From NCBI RefSeq assembly GCF_017313085.1, contig NZ_JAFLNF010000003.1, positions 1-64,000 on the forward strand: a stretch of DNA of 64,000 nt. Direction: 5' to 3'. Numbering within the stretch: position 1 is the first letter of the stretch; every line of letters begins with the position of its first letter. This DNA comes from Roseibium limicola. Its GTDB lineage: Bacteria; Pseudomonadota; Alphaproteobacteria; Rhizobiales; Stappiaceae. Positions 1 to 9,926 of the stretch are shown here, piece by piece. A program made the position numbers and the translations under genes. The notes beneath the pieces are model-generated. The model ran no database searches, was not told the origin of the DNA, and saw only the letters and a program-made list of their open reading frames with translations.

Positions 1-124
1 TCTGGGGACAAGCTGATCGAGCGTCACAATCTCGAGCGCTGTCTGGGAAGGGCCGGGCTGCTTCAACATCAAAACAGTGAATCAAAAACCCCCGGCAAAC
101 GCCAGAGGTTTGTCAGCAGTCTGG

Positions 125-152
125 GAGGCGCCCCTTGGGCGCCTCTTTTTTA
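125..152 (+). terminator. Rho-independent terminator at left edge
   Basis: A perfect 9-bp stem (125-133 pairs with 137-145) closes a 3-nt loop and is followed by a run of six T. It would end a plus-strand transcript entering from the left. The first 80 bases hold at most the tail of such a gene (one plus frame is open until a TGA at 78-80), but no product can be named from so little sequence. Confidence 0.8.
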
Positions 153-178
153 TTCCCGATTTTAGCTGACAGGCTCGC

Positions 179-209
179 TTGACTTAGAGTGCGCTCTACC
201 ACCTATACC
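179..209 (+). promoter_or_regulatory. MerR-type promoter with 19-bp spacer and operator
   Basis: A -35 hexamer TTGACT (179-184) and a -10 hexamer TATACC (204-209) are separated by exactly 19 bp. This overlong spacing is characteristic of promoters that MerR-family activators untwist. The spacer carries an inverted repeat TAGAG (185-189) and CTCTA (194-198). This resembles the operator described for the AdhR/NmlR branch of MerR regulators. The merR gene starts 30 bp downstream, so autoregulation of the merR/decarboxylase pair is the natural inference. Confidence 0.7.
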
Positions 210-238
210 TGCGTGCGACGCAAGGAAGGCGAGAAATC

Positions 239-658
239 ATGAAGATCGGTATCCTGTCGCAAAAATGCGGTTTGTCCTCCCATACCATCCGCTATTATGA
301 AAAGATTGGCCTGCTTCCGAGAGCAGGTCGGGATGCCGGCGGGCGGCGTAACTACGACGCTTCGATTTTGACTTGGCTGGCGTTTCTTGGCCGTCTGAAA
401 GCAACAGGCATGCCCATCCGGGAGATGCTTCGCTATGCAGATTTGCGCCAATCCGGCCCTTCCACGCAGGGAGAGCGTCGAGACCTGCTTGTCAAACACC
501 AGTCAGCCGTACGTCGCGCACTGGTCGATCTTCAGAACAACCTCACCGTCCTCGAGAACAAGATTGCCACCTATGGCAATTCCCTCTCTACACAGATGGA
601 CGAAGACGATGCACAGCGAAAACCCGCCCCCCTTAGCAAGCAACGACAGCCGGCATGA
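239..658 (+). CDS. MerR family transcriptional regulator
   Basis: The 139-aa protein begins with a MerR winged-helix DNA-binding domain (about residues 1-70), with the RYYEKIGLLP signature of the helix-turn-helix/wing. A helical dimerisation segment (about 75-115) and a polar tail follow. No clear metal-binding cysteine cluster is visible at the C-terminus; the only cysteine is near residue 10. That argues against a metal sensor and fits the small-molecule or aldehyde-sensing branches. A purine-rich ribosome site (AAGGAAGG) lies before the ATG. It is preceded by a MerR-type promoter and overlaps the next gene by 50 bp, so the two are probably co-transcribed and the partner is its likely target. 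Confidence 0.9.
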   Translation: MKIGILSQKCGLSSHTIRYYEKIGLLPRAGRDAGGRRNYDASILTWLAFLGRLKATGMPIREMLRYADLRQSGPSTQGERRDLLVKHQSAVRRALVDLQNNLTVLENKIATYGNSLSTQMDEDDAQRKPAPLSKQRQPA

Positions 659-1034
659 GCGCGGCCTACGAGCTCTGGCCGAGATCGATGGCGAAGGTGG
701 GCAGAAGGTGGTCGATGCCCTCGCCGACATTGCCCCGGACTTCGCCCGCTACCTTGTGGAGTTTCCATTTGGCGACATCTATAGCCGACCCGGCCTTGCC
801 ACTCGCGATAGAGAGATCGCGACCATCGCAGCGCTCACCGCGCTCGGACACTCCGCCCCACAGCTTGAAGTTCACATACAGGCAGGATTGAACGTTGGAT
901 TAAGTCGTGAGGAAATTGTCGAGGTAATCATGCAGATGGCGGTCTACTCCGGATTCCCGACTGCCCTCAATGGTTTGTTTGCCGCCAAACGCGTGTTTGC
1001 AGAAAGCTCGTGCGAAACGTCACATGCAAAGTGA
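609..1034 (+). CDS. Carboxymuconolactone decarboxylase family protein
   Basis: This 141-aa protein matches the carboxymuconolactone decarboxylase/AhpD-like fold. The recognisable segments are the LATRDREIATIAALTALG helix and the EIVEVIMQMAVYSGFPTALN segment. The CxxC redox pair of AhpD peroxidase partners is absent, so a decarboxylase-like or unknown enzymatic role is more likely than a thiol reductase. The ATG at 609 lies inside the end of merR. Starts further upstream would add a low-quality N-terminus, so this start is preferred. MerR genes often sit next to such enzymes in stress-response pairs; the substrate cannot be told from the sequence. Confidence 0.85.
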   Translation: MHSENPPPLASNDSRHERGLRALAEIDGEGGQKVVDALADIAPDFARYLVEFPFGDIYSRPGLATRDREIATIAALTALGHSAPQLEVHIQAGLNVGLSREEIVEVIMQMAVYSGFPTALNGLFAAKRVFAESSCETSHAK

Positions 1035-1077
1035 CCGACAAAGGACAATACAGCTGCGAACCTGCTAGAAGACTTAA

Positions 1078-1878
1078 ATGGAGTGGACCAGCGACGCCTT
1101 CATTCTCGCGACCCGCAAACACGGGGAAGCGGACCTCATCCTTGAGGTAATGACCCCTGCGCACGGGCGGCATCTGGGTCTCGTGCGCTCTGGTCGGTCG
1201 CGGCGGCACAGCCCGATCCTGCAGCCGGGGAACAGCGTCCGTGCCACTTGGAAAGCTCGGCTGATCTCCCAGCTTGGGCGATTTCAAATCGAGCCTCTGA
1301 CCGCCCGAGCAGGATCCCTCATGGGCTCGGCCACTGCGCTGAACGGACTCCAGCACTTGGCTGCGTTGCTGCGTCTGCTGCCCGAGCGAGACAGCCATCC
1401 ACAACTCTACTCGGCCCTGAGCGTCCTGGTGGAGCATCTGGACCGGCCAAACGTAGCGGCACCGCTTCTCGTGCGGTTTGAACTTCAGCTTTTGCAGGAG
1501 TTGGGATACGGCCTCGATCTGAGTACTTGCGCGGCCACCGGCTTGACGGACGACCTGGCCTACGTTTCTCCGCGATCCGGGCGCGCCGTCAGCCGCGATG
1601 CGGGAAAGCCCTATCACGACAAACTGTTGCAGTTACCGTCCTTCCTCGTGGACGGTCAGCGCCAGCAGGGCTCGGAAATCTCTTATCCGGAGATTTCTCA
1701 GGGCTTTCAGCTTACCCATTTCTTTTTGGAGAGACTGCACCGCGGGCGGTCTGGTGAAGATGCTCCTGCACCGCCCTTTGCGGCGTCGAGAGCTGGTTTG
1801 GTCAACGTGCTTGAAGGTGCCTATCGCAAGACGCAACCTTGGGACTTCATCAACCTGCCGGAAGATGCCGTGTCCTGA
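1078..1878 (+). CDS. recO: DNA repair protein RecO
   Basis: RecO acts in RecF-pathway recombination, loading RecA on SSB-coated gaps with RecR. The 266-aa length and the N-terminal OB-fold (starting MEWTSDAFILATRKHGEADLI) fit the family. The helical middle and C-terminal part is typical (ALNGLQHLAALLRLLPER; FELQLLQELGYGLDL). Some RecO proteins have a four-cysteine zinc site, but only one cysteine is seen here (LDLSTCAATG), as in other alphaproteobacterial members. It is separate from its frequent neighbours rnc and era, which are not in the window. It converges with the GGDEF-EAL gene, with 12 bp between the stop codons. Confidence 0.95.
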   Translation: MEWTSDAFILATRKHGEADLILEVMTPAHGRHLGLVRSGRSRRHSPILQPGNSVRATWKARLISQLGRFQIEPLTARAGSLMGSATALNGLQHLAALLRLLPERDSHPQLYSALSVLVEHLDRPNVAAPLLVRFELQLLQELGYGLDLSTCAATGLTDDLAYVSPRSGRAVSRDAGKPYHDKLLQLPSFLVDGQRQQGSEISYPEISQGFQLTHFFLERLHRGRSGEDAPAPPFAASRAGLVNVLEGAYRKTQPWDFINLPEDAVS

Positions 1879-1890
1879 GACAGGAACGCC

Positions 1891-3933
1891 TCAGGCACGT
1901 CGCAGGACAGGGTTGAGATCCTGTCCGAACTTGGCCAGATACGGAAGGATGTCCTTGGCAGCCATCGGACGTGAAAAGAGATAGCCCTGGATCGTCGTGC
2001 CACCAAGTCTTCGGACAGTCTTCAAAACTTCTTCCGTCTCAACGCCTTCAACCACACAGCCAACTTCCATCTGACGCCCGAGTGCCAGCATAGACTTGAC
2101 GATGGTAAAGCTCGCAGAGTTCGTGAGTACAGCGGACACGAATGATTTGTCGATCTTGATCTTGTCGAATGACAGAAGATGCAAGTGCGCCAGGCTAGAA
2201 TAGCCCGTTCCAAAATCGTCAAGCACGATCCCAACTCCGAAAGCCTTCAACCGATCAATGGCAGTGAGGACATCATCAAAGTTTCCGATCATTGCCGTTT
2301 CGGTGATCTCCACATCGACACGACAGGGATCAACACCGCTCTCCTCAATCTGGGCAATCATCCGATCAATCATGACCGACGATGTCATGCTGTTCGGCGA
2401 CAGATTGAAGGACAGCTTGATATTGTCCGGCCAGGTTTTGAGCTGATCGAGCGCCCGTTGCAGCAAGGCATGGGTCAGCTTGTCGATCAGGCCGATGCGC
2501 TCCGCAACAGGAATGAAGGTCGTCGGAGGAATCGCCCCAAAGACTTCAGAATTCCAGCGTGCCAGGGCTTCGAAGGCCAGTACCTTTCCGTTGATCGTGT
2601 CGATAATCGGCTGGTACACCACGCTTAGCTCGCGCTCGATTCCATCCGTGCGGAGGCAAAATTCAAGCGAGCGTATTCTCTGGATTTCAATCTCGTGCTC
2701 AGCACTGAAGATCTCCATCTTGCCCTTCCCTGATCGCTTGACCTGGTACAAGGCATAGTCGGCGCGCTCGTAAAGCTCCTTGGGTGTCAGATCTGGAACC
2801 TGCCATCTGGCAAAACCAATGGAGGCCGTAACATCAAGCCCACGATTTGATCCGTCTGCGCCTTCTTCGGCCGTTTCGCTGATCACCCGACAGATATCAG
2901 CTCCGATAGCCTCCAGTTCCTCATCCTCGAACTGACCATCCAGGATCATCGCAAATTCATCACCACCCAAACGGGACACAAACATGTCCGTCCGACCAAG
3001 ACCGCGAAGGCAGGCTGCCACCTGCTTGAGAAGGTTATCTCCTCCAGTATGACCAAAGACATCGTTGATGCGTTTGAAGCCATCCAGATCCAGGATCCCA
3101 ATCGTCACGCTTCCATTCGGTTTGATGAAGTTTGGCTGATCCATTTTTTCTTCGAGTTTCTCGAAGAAATGGCGTCGGTTCGGTAAATCCGTCAGAACGT
3201 CGACATAGGCCAGCCGCACTGTTTCGTCGCTCAACCGACGGGTGACAGCCTCTCGCCGGATTAGCTCTTTCTGCTGAGTAATCAGATGACGCCGCGATTC
3301 GATCAACGCGCGAAAATCACGAAAATTGATATTCAAGAGCATGTACATGGCCGCGGAAGCGAGTCCGACATTAATTGCTTCTGCAACAAACACCGAGTCT
3401 CCGACGTTCCAGGCGAAATAAATGAAACCTCCGTTGATCACGAGGGCCATCATGAGCGCAGCAGAGCGGATATGCATGAGGCAGAACATGCAGCCGACTG
3501 TGGTGATCCCGATATAGAAGCTGATGTGCCCGCGGGTATGATCGTCTGAATAGGGCGTCAGTGAAATCGCCCAGGCGACGAAAACCAGCGAAATTACTCC
3601 CGAGACACGGTTTGTCGCGCGCAACGCTTTCAACGTCGATCGTGTGTCGAGCCGCCGGGAACGCAACCTCGCCCAGCTGACAAACCTCGATGCGGCTACC
3701 AGACTAAGCACAACAGGAAGATACAACGACAGGTAGTTGGGAGCAGCACCAATGAAACTGGATGCCAGGCCCCATGTACTAACCAAAACGAGAAAGTACA
3801 TCAGAGGAATTTGATTGGTGTTTGCCTTGTACTGGGCCTTCAAAAGGTCCGGATCAAGATCGGAAACCTTAAAATGCCGCAATACGGATTCAACGCGACC
3901 AGACAACTTCATTCTTTTCCCCGACCTCTTCAC
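1891..3933 (-). CDS. Membrane-bound GGDEF-EAL cyclic-di-GMP protein
   Basis: The 680-aa protein has an N-terminal membrane region (about residues 38-210, perhaps six helices), a GGDEF domain (about 245-410) and an EAL domain (about 425-670). The cyclase site is intact (RLGGDEFAM), as are the phosphodiesterase signatures EALARW and DDFGTGYSS. Both synthesis and hydrolysis of c-di-GMP are therefore possible. A canonical RxxD inhibitory site just upstream of GGDEF is not seen. There is no recognised periplasmic sensor domain, so the membrane part itself is the probable input module. The start could be the M at residue 1 or the M at residue 8; both lie just after a divergent intergenic region shared with parC. 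Confidence 0.93.
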   Translation of the reverse strand: MKRSGKRMKLSGRVESVLRHFKVSDLDPDLLKAQYKANTNQIPLMYFLVLVSTWGLASSFIGAAPNYLSLYLPVVLSLVAASRFVSWARLRSRRLDTRSTLKALRATNRVSGVISLVFVAWAISLTPYSDDHTRGHISFYIGITTVGCMFCLMHIRSAALMMALVINGGFIYFAWNVGDSVFVAEAINVGLASAAMYMLLNINFRDFRALIESRRHLITQQKELIRREAVTRRLSDETVRLAYVDVLTDLPNRRHFFEKLEEKMDQPNFIKPNGSVTIGILDLDGFKRINDVFGHTGGDNLLKQVAACLRGLGRTDMFVSRLGGDEFAMILDGQFEDEELEAIGADICRVISETAEEGADGSNRGLDVTASIGFARWQVPDLTPKELYERADYALYQVKRSGKGKMEIFSAEHEIEIQRIRSLEFCLRTDGIERELSVVYQPIIDTINGKVLAFEALARWNSEVFGAIPPTTFIPVAERIGLIDKLTHALLQRALDQLKTWPDNIKLSFNLSPNSMTSSVMIDRMIAQIEESGVDPCRVDVEITETAMIGNFDDVLTAIDRLKAFGVGIVLDDFGTGYSSLAHLHLLSFDKIKIDKSFVSAVLTNSASFTIVKSMLALGRQMEVGCVVEGVETEEVLKTVRRLGGTTIQGYLFSRPMAAKDILPYLAKFGQDLNPVLRRA

Positions 3934-4354
3934 CGCTGGTCAGTTCAGCTCGACCCCTGATACAAATTGCAGACATCGAACCTCACTCCAAAGGTGTACC
4001 CCTACGTAATTTACGGAGGATTAAGAGCAGGTAGATTCTCGTCCAAAATTGTGAGTTTTCACTAGATGCAGCGAGCGATGCTTTCCTTTTTACCAAGACC
4101 GAAAGGAAGGTCATGACCTGCACTGCAGCGCCACTGGTTCGCCCCATCTGTTATCGACGAGCTGAAGACCAACAGTCGTCAGAAAGGTGGGATTTCAGTT
4201 CTTGGGACGAGACTTGGCTTGAACCTGTTCTATCAACCGTCAGCAGAAAGGAGCGCCTGATCTTTGGACAAAACGAGAAAGTCGCCGGTTTTCCGCGCCT
4301 TTCCCCGAGCTTGCGCATTGCGGAAAGCCCTCCTCCCCTGCTACGTCTCTTGGC
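3934..4354. other. Divergent intergenic region, GGDEF-EAL / parC
   Basis: This 421-bp stretch separates two divergent genes and presumably holds both promoters. A plus-strand reading frame from 4113 to 4370 exists, but it overlaps the parC start out of frame and resembles no known protein. I do not call it. No strong hairpin terminator or operator was picked out. Confidence 0.4.
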
Positions 4355-6604
4355 ATGGGTAATGAGCTGATTCCGCCAAATGGCATTGAAGGCATTGATC
4401 TGCGCGAAGCGCTTGAAGAGCGCTACCTCGCCTATGCCTTGTCGACCATCATGCACCGTGCGCTTCCAGATGTGCGCGATGGCCTGAAGCCGGTCCACCG
4501 GCGCCTGCTTTATGCAATGCGTCTGTTGAAGCTGGATCCGAGTTCCGGCTTCAAGAAATGCGCCCGTGTGGTCGGCGATGTCATCGGTAAATATCACCCG
4601 CACGGCGATCAGGCAGTGTACGACGCCCTGGTTCGATTGGCGCAGGATTTCGCCCAACGTTATCCGCTGATCGACGGTCAGGGTAACTTCGGTAACGTGG
4701 ACGGTGATAGTGCCGCCGCCATGCGTTACACCGAAGCCCGGATGACCGACACAGCCAAGCGGCTGCTGGACGGTCTGGATGAAGATGCGGTAGAATTTCG
4801 CGAAACCTATGACGGCGAAGACAAAGAGCCCATTGTCCTTCCTGGCGGTTTCCCTAACCTTCTCGCCAACGGATCCTCCGGCATTGCGGTCGGTATGGCG
4901 ACATCGATACCCCCGCATAATGCACATGAGCTGTGTGAAGCTTCGCAGCATCTGATCAAGAACCCGGACTGCACTGCGGCTGACTTGCTGAAGTTCATCA
5001 AGGGACCTGACTTTCCGACCGGCGGCCTGCTTGTTTCAGACGAAGGCTCTATTCACGAAGCCTATGAGACCGGTCGCGGGTCTTTCCGTGTGCGATCGCG
5101 CTGGGAGAAGGAAGATCTTGATCGGGGTCAGTGGCAGATTGTTGTCACCGAGATCCCCTATCAGGTTCAAAAGTCCCGTCTGATTGAAAAAATTGCCGAA
5201 CTGCTGATTGCCCGGAAATTGCCACTGCTGGACGATATTCGCGACGAAAGCGCTGAAGACGTTCGTGTCGTTCTGGTGCCGCGTTCACGTAATGTCGACC
5301 CCAACCTGATGATGGAAAGCCTGTTCAAGCTGACGGACCTGGAAAATCGGTTCTCGCTGAACATGAACGTCCTGTCCAAAGGCAAGGTGCCGATGGTGAT
5401 GGGCCTGAAGCAAGTGCTTCGTGAATGGCTGGACCACCGTAAGGAAGTGTTGATCCGGCGGTCCGAGCACCGTCTTGGCCAAATCAATCATCGCCTCGAA
5501 GTTCTCGACGGTCACCTCGTTGCCTATCTGAACCTGGACGAGGTGATCCGCATCATCCGTGAAGAAGATGAGGTAAAGCCTGAGCTGATGCGGACGTTTG
5601 ACCTGACAGATGTTCAGGCCGAAGCGATCCTTAACATGCGCTTGCGGTCCTTGCGCAAGCTGGAAGAGTTTGAAATCCGCAAAGAGCACGAGAAGCTCAG
5701 TGCGGAAAAGGAGAGCCTGACCAAACTTCTTGAGTCCGACACGAGACAATGGACGAAGATCAGCAAGGAAATCGGCGAAATTTCAAAGGCCTATGGACCT
5801 GAAACTCTCCTCGGAAAACGCCGCACCGGTCAGGCAGAGGCCTCTGATCATGATCTGGAAGATATCTACCAGGCCATGATCGAGAAGGAGCCGATCACTG
5901 TGATCGTTTCCGACAAGGGCTGGATCCGTGCGCTCAAGGGCCATCAGAGCGAGCTTGGTAATCTGACCTTCAAGCAGGGAGACAAGCTCAAGCTGTCCTT
6001 CCATGCGGAGACCACCGACAAGATCATTCTCTTCACGACCGGAGGCAAGTTCTTCACCCTTGGCGCCGACAAGCTACCCGGCGGGCGCGGACACGGAGAG
6101 CCCGTGCGCTTGATGGTCGATATGGATGAGTCCCAGGATATCATCTCCGCTTTCGTACATAAGCCCGGGCGCAAGCTCATGCTGGCAACGACCGATGCGC
6201 GCGGCTTCCTGGTGGAAGAAGACACGGTGATTGCCAACACCCGAAAGGGCAAGCAGGTGCTGAACGTCACGCAGCCCGCCGAGGCCAGCCTCTGCGTCGA
6301 GGCCGATGGCGATCAGGCCGCCATCATCGGCGAAAACAGGAAGCTTCTGGTGTTTCCGCTTGATCAGGTGACAGTCATGACCCGAGGACGGGGGGTCCGT
6401 CTGCAACGCTACAGAGACGGCAGCATCGCGGATATTCGCATTTTCAAAGGGGATGACGGACTGACCTGGACCGACAGCTCCGGGCGCAGCTTCAACCGCT
6501 CTATGGACGAGTTGACGGACTGGCGCGGAGATCGTGGCCAGGCTGGACGCCTGCCACCGTCCGGCTTCCCACGCTCCAACAAGTTCGGCCCGCGCAAACC
6601 GTAA
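4355..6604 (+). CDS. parC: DNA topoisomerase IV subunit A
   Basis: ParC is the breakage-reunion subunit of topoisomerase IV, which decatenates sister chromosomes with ParE. The 749-aa protein has the winged-helix domain with the quinolone-resistance region ([21 protein letters not shown]). The catalytic tyrosine is in [11 protein letters not shown] (about residue 128). A coiled-coil region with the C-gate (about 370-470) and a C-terminal beta-pinwheel (about 500-730) follow. Absence of the GyrA-box, the N-terminal [19 protein letters not shown] pattern and the length favour ParC over GyrA. Serine is not present at the first QRDR position (the motif reads YHPHGDQAV, with G-D), which may matter for intrinsic quinolone response. 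The ribosome site is weak. Confidence 0.96.
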   Translation: MGNELIPPNGIEGIDLREALEERYLAYALSTIMHRALPDVRDGLKPVHRRLLYAMRLLKLDPSSGFKKCARVVGDVIGKYHPHGDQAVYDALVRLAQDFAQRYPLIDGQGNFGNVDGDSAAAMRYTEARMTDTAKRLLDGLDEDAVEFRETYDGEDKEPIVLPGGFPNLLANGSSGIAVGMATSIPPHNAHELCEASQHLIKNPDCTAADLLKFIKGPDFPTGGLLVSDEGSIHEAYETGRGSFRVRSRWEKEDLDRGQWQIVVTEIPYQVQKSRLIEKIAELLIARKLPLLDDIRDESAEDVRVVLVPRSRNVDPNLMMESLFKLTDLENRFSLNMNVLSKGKVPMVMGLKQVLREWLDHRKEVLIRRSEHRLGQINHRLEVLDGHLVAYLNLDEVIRIIREEDEVKPELMRTFDLTDVQAEAILNMRLRSLRKLEEFEIRKEHEKLSAEKESLTKLLESDTRQWTKISKEIGEISKAYGPETLLGKRRTGQAEASDHDLEDIYQAMIEKEPITVIVSDKGWIRALKGHQSELGNLTFKQGDKLKLSFHAETTDKIILFTTGGKFFTLGADKLPGGRGHGEPVRLMVDMDESQDIISAFVHKPGRKLMLATTDARGFLVEEDTVIANTRKGKQVLNVTQPAEASLCVEADGDQAAIIGENRKLLVFPLDQVTVMTRGRGVRLQRYRDGSIADIRIFKGDDGLTWTDSSGRSFNRSMDELTDWRGDRGQAGRLPPSGFPRSNKFGPRKP

Positions 6605-7190
6605 GAACTGGGCTTATCAGAACAGTAGGCTCTCGCTTTACTGCGTGTACTGTGAGGGCAGAAACACCCCTGAGCGTCAAAGCTCGCACAACCGGGAAGA
6701 AAGCGAATCTGGCCAACCACCATCAAGCGTCCCTCTGTGGATATCGTTGGGGCTTTCTGGGGCAGGCTGACGCGTGCTTACTCGCCCAGGGTCTCCCTTT
6801 CCGAGATCTGTGCGCTATGCGCAGTTCAAGCGGATGCGGCGTTTTTCATGGCATTAGTATAGGTAGTGCGACCGCATCTCAGGTAGGCGCCCTTTCACAC
6901 CAGAGAACCCGCGCCGCATGAATTTTTAATAAACCTAATTTTCAATAGTTTAACAGAGTAAATCCAAGCCTCCTCGGAATTCCTTCCTGCTGTCCGAGGC
7001 GCTCGTTCCAGTTTCGGAGTGGCGCACGGCAGTTGGAATATGGAGGACTACAGCCCGCTCAACGCCAGCTGGATAACGGGAAAAGGCAAGGAACAAGTCG
7101 TGGATAAGCTGTGGTTACAGGCAAAATTGTTCACAGGATATCCCCAACTTGTCCCCTGACTGAAGCTGATCAAAAACTTCAAAAAGCCGG
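6605..7190. other. 586-bp non-coding stretch between parC and smpB
   Basis: No convincing gene was found. A plus-strand reading frame at 6652-6921 has no recognisable features. The right half contains an A+T-rich patch (about 6918-6965). It is followed by two DnaA-box-like sequences, one at 7099-7107 (the complement of TTATCCACG, one mismatch to consensus) and a weaker one at 7110-7118. It is placed beyond the ends of parC and smpB, so it is not a shared promoter region. Confidence 0.35.
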
Positions 7191-7670
7191 TTAGCCCAGG
7201 TTCTTCATCAAACGGGACTTTTCACGATTCCAGTCACGTTGCTTTTCCGTTTCACGCTTGTCGTGCAGCTTCTTGCCCTTCGCCAGGGCAATCTCCAGCT
7301 TCGCAAATCCCTTGTCGTTAAAGTAAAGCTTCAACGGAACAATGGTTTTACCATCCTTTTGCACTGCAAGGGCCAGCTTGCCGATCTCACGCTTATGCAG
7401 AAGCAACTTGCGCGGGCGACGCGGCTCGTGATTGTTGCGATTCCCCTGAAGATACTCTGGAATATAAACGTTATAGATCCAGATTTCGCCCTTATGCTCA
7501 GCTGCATAGGACTCGCCAATGTTGGCCTTGCCAGAGCGAAGGGCTTTTACCTCGGTGCCTTTCAGTTCGATACCGACTTCGAGTGTGTCCTCGATCGCGA
7601 AATTGAAGCGCGCCTTGCGGTTGTCGGAAATGATCTTGTTTGCCGGCGCACCGCCACGTTTGGCAGCCAT
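7191..7670 (-). CDS. smpB: SsrA-binding protein SmpB
   Basis: SmpB binds tmRNA and delivers it to stalled ribosomes for trans-translation. The 159-aa protein has the OB-fold core ([32 protein letters not shown]). It also has the characteristic basic C-terminal tail ([21 protein letters not shown]) that reads the empty decoding centre. The ATG at 7670 gives the normal family start MAAKRGG; an upstream ATG at 7700 would add ten atypical residues. It follows dapA in the same direction with an 83-bp gap, an order common in Hyphomicrobiales. The tmRNA gene itself was not seen here. Confidence 0.96.
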   Translation of the reverse strand: MAAKRGGAPANKIISDNRKARFNFAIEDTLEVGIELKGTEVKALRSGKANIGESYAAEHKGEIWIYNVYIPEYLQGNRNNHEPRRPRKLLLHKREIGKLALAVQKDGKTIVPLKLYFNDKGFAKLEIALAKGKKLHDKRETEKQRDWNREKSRLMKNLG

Positions 7671-7753
7671 ATGTCTATCCTTTGAGACCGGAGACCTCAC
7701 AGGCCTCCGGCTTCCTGATGGGGGCAGCCCCGTGTGGGCCTTCCCGTCAATTC

Positions 7754-8632
7754 CTAGTTGATCAGCCCCGCATGGCGCATCGCTGCTTCGACAGAGACCT
7801 TCGTCTCGTCGCTCACGGGTACCAGCGGCAGGCGCAAGTCATTTTCCATCTTGCCCAGAAGTGACAGAGCGTATTTCACGCCTGTCGGGTTGGGCTCAAT
7901 GAACAAAGCCTGATGAAGCGGGCCGAGCTTGTCCTGATATTCCAACGCCGTGGCAAAGTTATTGGCTGCACAGGCCGCCTGAAATTCTGCACTCAAGCGA
8001 GGCGCCACGTTGGCCGTTACCGAAATGCAGCCATGACCACCATGGGCATTGAAGGCCAGAGCGGTGATATCTTCGCCCGACAGTTGAACAAAATCCGGAC
8101 CACACAGGTGGCGTTGCTGCGTCGCTTTTGCAAGGTTTGCCGTTGCATCCTTGACTCCAACGATGCGGTCGCAGGACTTGTAAAGATCCGCCATTGTCTC
8201 AGGTGTCATATCGATCACCGACCGACCCGGAATATTGTAGATGATAATCGGCAAACCAATGGCATCATGAATCGCCTTGAAATGCGCCTTCAGACCAGCC
8301 TGGTTTGGTTTGTTGTAGTAAGGCGTGACGATCAGCACCGCATCTGCACCAGCTTTTTCAGCATAGCGCGCAAAATCAATGGCTTCGACAGTATTATTAG
8401 AGCCAGCGCCGGCGATGACCGGGACACGGCCAGCAGTCGCTTCGATGCAAAGTTCGATTACGCGCTTATGTTCGTCGTGGCTCAGCGTCGGACTTTCACC
8501 GGTGGTTCCAACAGGAACAAGACCGGTGCTGCCCTCTTTTATCTGCCAGTCGACGAAGTCCTGGAACCGTTTTTCATCGACCGCGCCGTTTGTGAACGGT
8601 GTAACGAGCGCTGGAATCGATCCCTTAAACAT
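7754..8632 (-). CDS. dapA: 4-hydroxy-tetrahydrodipicolinate synthase
   Basis: DapA condenses pyruvate with aspartate semialdehyde at the first committed step of lysine and meso-diaminopimelate synthesis. The 292-aa TIM barrel carries the VGTTGE substrate loop and the YNIPGRS tyrosine region. The Schiff-base lysine is in GVKDAT (about residue 162). The start is preceded by GAGG seven bases upstream of the ATG. It is upstream of and co-directional with smpB. Length and motifs are typical; nothing suggests one of the aldolase-like relatives (for example N-acetylneuraminate lyase). Confidence 0.95.
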   Translation of the reverse strand: MFKGSIPALVTPFTNGAVDEKRFQDFVDWQIKEGSTGLVPVGTTGESPTLSHDEHKRVIELCIEATAGRVPVIAGAGSNNTVEAIDFARYAEKAGADAVLIVTPYYNKPNQAGLKAHFKAIHDAIGLPIIIYNIPGRSVIDMTPETMADLYKSCDRIVGVKDATANLAKATQQRHLCGPDFVQLSGEDITALAFNAHGGHGCISVTANVAPRLSAEFQAACAANNFATALEYQDKLGPLHQALFIEPNPTGVKYALSLLGKMENDLRLPLVPVSDETKVSVEAAMRHAGLIN

Positions 8633-8899
8633 TTCAGTTTCCTCAGTCGACTAATAGATACAAACCGCCGGATCCCTCTCCGACCGGTGACGCACAATAG
8701 TCATCTGACCCGTCCTCGGCAATGGCTAAAGCCCGGATACGACGAGGTCTTTTGATCTTTGCAGTGCCTTGGCAAAGTGCGGCTCATCTGTTGCTTTCAA
8801 CACCTCTGGCCAAGGCGGTTTGCGGCAGTTACGCTGCCTCTTCTGGGACATCAATAGGATGCACTGCAAAGCAGACTCTTTTCTATGCGGGAGGAATTC

Positions 8900-9892
8900 A
8901 TGTCCACTCAGGAAGGCCCGCCGCAGGTTGGCGGCGCCAATCGTGACGGCCGAAGCACGGTGCTTCACTGGTCCGCCGACGACGGCCTCCGGCTTTCAGG
9001 CAGGATGTGGCCGGCTGTCAGCCAAGGCACGCGCAATGGCGGATTTGGCCAGGGGCGGAAACAAAAAGACGAGGCGCCTACCTTGCTCTGCCTTCCCGGC
9101 TTGTCACGAAATACCCGAGACTTCAATGATATCGCCAGTTTTGTTCAAGCCAGAGGCACGCGTGTTATCGCCCTTGATTATAGAGGACGAGGTCTAAGCG
9201 CATGGGATGATGATTGGAGCCACTATTCCCTCGAGATGGAGTCGAGCGACATTGAAGCCGGGCTACGTGACCTGCAGGTCGGCCGCTTTGCTATTCTCGG
9301 CACGTCGCGTGGTGGTCTCCACGCAATGGCGATGGCTGCAAGGTTCAAACCCGGACGGATTACAGGGGTTATTCTCAATGACATCGGGCCCAATATCCAA
9401 CCAGCGTCACTCAGTCGGATTGCGCAGTCGATCGGAAAGCGGATGGAATTTGAAAGCGCCTCGGATCTGGCAATTCGAATCGCTGCTGACCTGGGCGACC
9501 AATTCACAAACCTGAGCCAGGCGGAATGGGTGAAGCTGGCGCACCAATTGGGAGAAGCCGATGGGGATGGAAAATTTCGCCTGAGTTATGACCCCGCCTT
9601 GGCAAAAACACTGACCGAATGGGAAGATCCAGGCAAGGCGCCGCCTTCCCCTGACCTCTGGCCACTCTTCGAAGCCTTGAAGCCACTCCCCTTGCTGGTT
9701 ATGCGCGGCGGAAATTCAGATCTGCTATCCGATGCCACCTGCGTCGAGATGAAACGGCGCCATGAAAACTGTGACGTCTTGACCATCCCGGACCAAGGGC
9801 ATGCCCCCTTACTCTGGGACAGCGCTGCGCAAGAGACGATTCAAGCGTTTCTCAGCCAACTGGCAGAATCGACCGAGACCAAAGACTTTTAA
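8900..9892 (+). CDS. Alpha/beta hydrolase
   Basis: This is a 330-aa alpha/beta-hydrolase fold protein of unknown substrate. The oxyanion strand LCLPGLSRNTRDF, the nucleophile elbow GTSRGG (serine about residue 136) and the late histidine in DQGHAPLLWD form the expected catalytic set. An in-frame ATG at 8885 lies before a strong ribosome site (GGGAGGAATTC). That site sits directly ahead of the ATG at 8900, so the shorter form is preferred. It is divergent from dapA and ends shortly before the terminator of the first porin. No operon partner suggests a pathway. Confidence 0.88.
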   Translation: MSTQEGPPQVGGANRDGRSTVLHWSADDGLRLSGRMWPAVSQGTRNGGFGQGRKQKDEAPTLLCLPGLSRNTRDFNDIASFVQARGTRVIALDYRGRGLSAWDDDWSHYSLEMESSDIEAGLRDLQVGRFAILGTSRGGLHAMAMAARFKPGRITGVILNDIGPNIQPASLSRIAQSIGKRMEFESASDLAIRIAADLGDQFTNLSQAEWVKLAHQLGEADGDGKFRLSYDPALAKTLTEWEDPGKAPPSPDLWPLFEALKPLPLLVMRGGNSDLLSDATCVEMKRRHENCDVLTIPDQGHAPLLWDSAAQETIQAFLSQLAESTETKDF

Positions 9893-9926
9893 TCAATCAC
9901 TTTGACGCTTCGGCGATCCTCAGAAC

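Noticed and set aside
4113..4370. 85-codon plus-strand frame ahead of parC
   Set aside because: It overlaps the parC start out of frame, has no recognisable domain and a Met-Thr-Cys start with no ribosome site; judged a chance frame.
6652..6921. 89-codon plus-strand frame between parC and smpB
   Set aside because: No motif, no membrane helix or signal and no clear ribosome site; left as non-coding.
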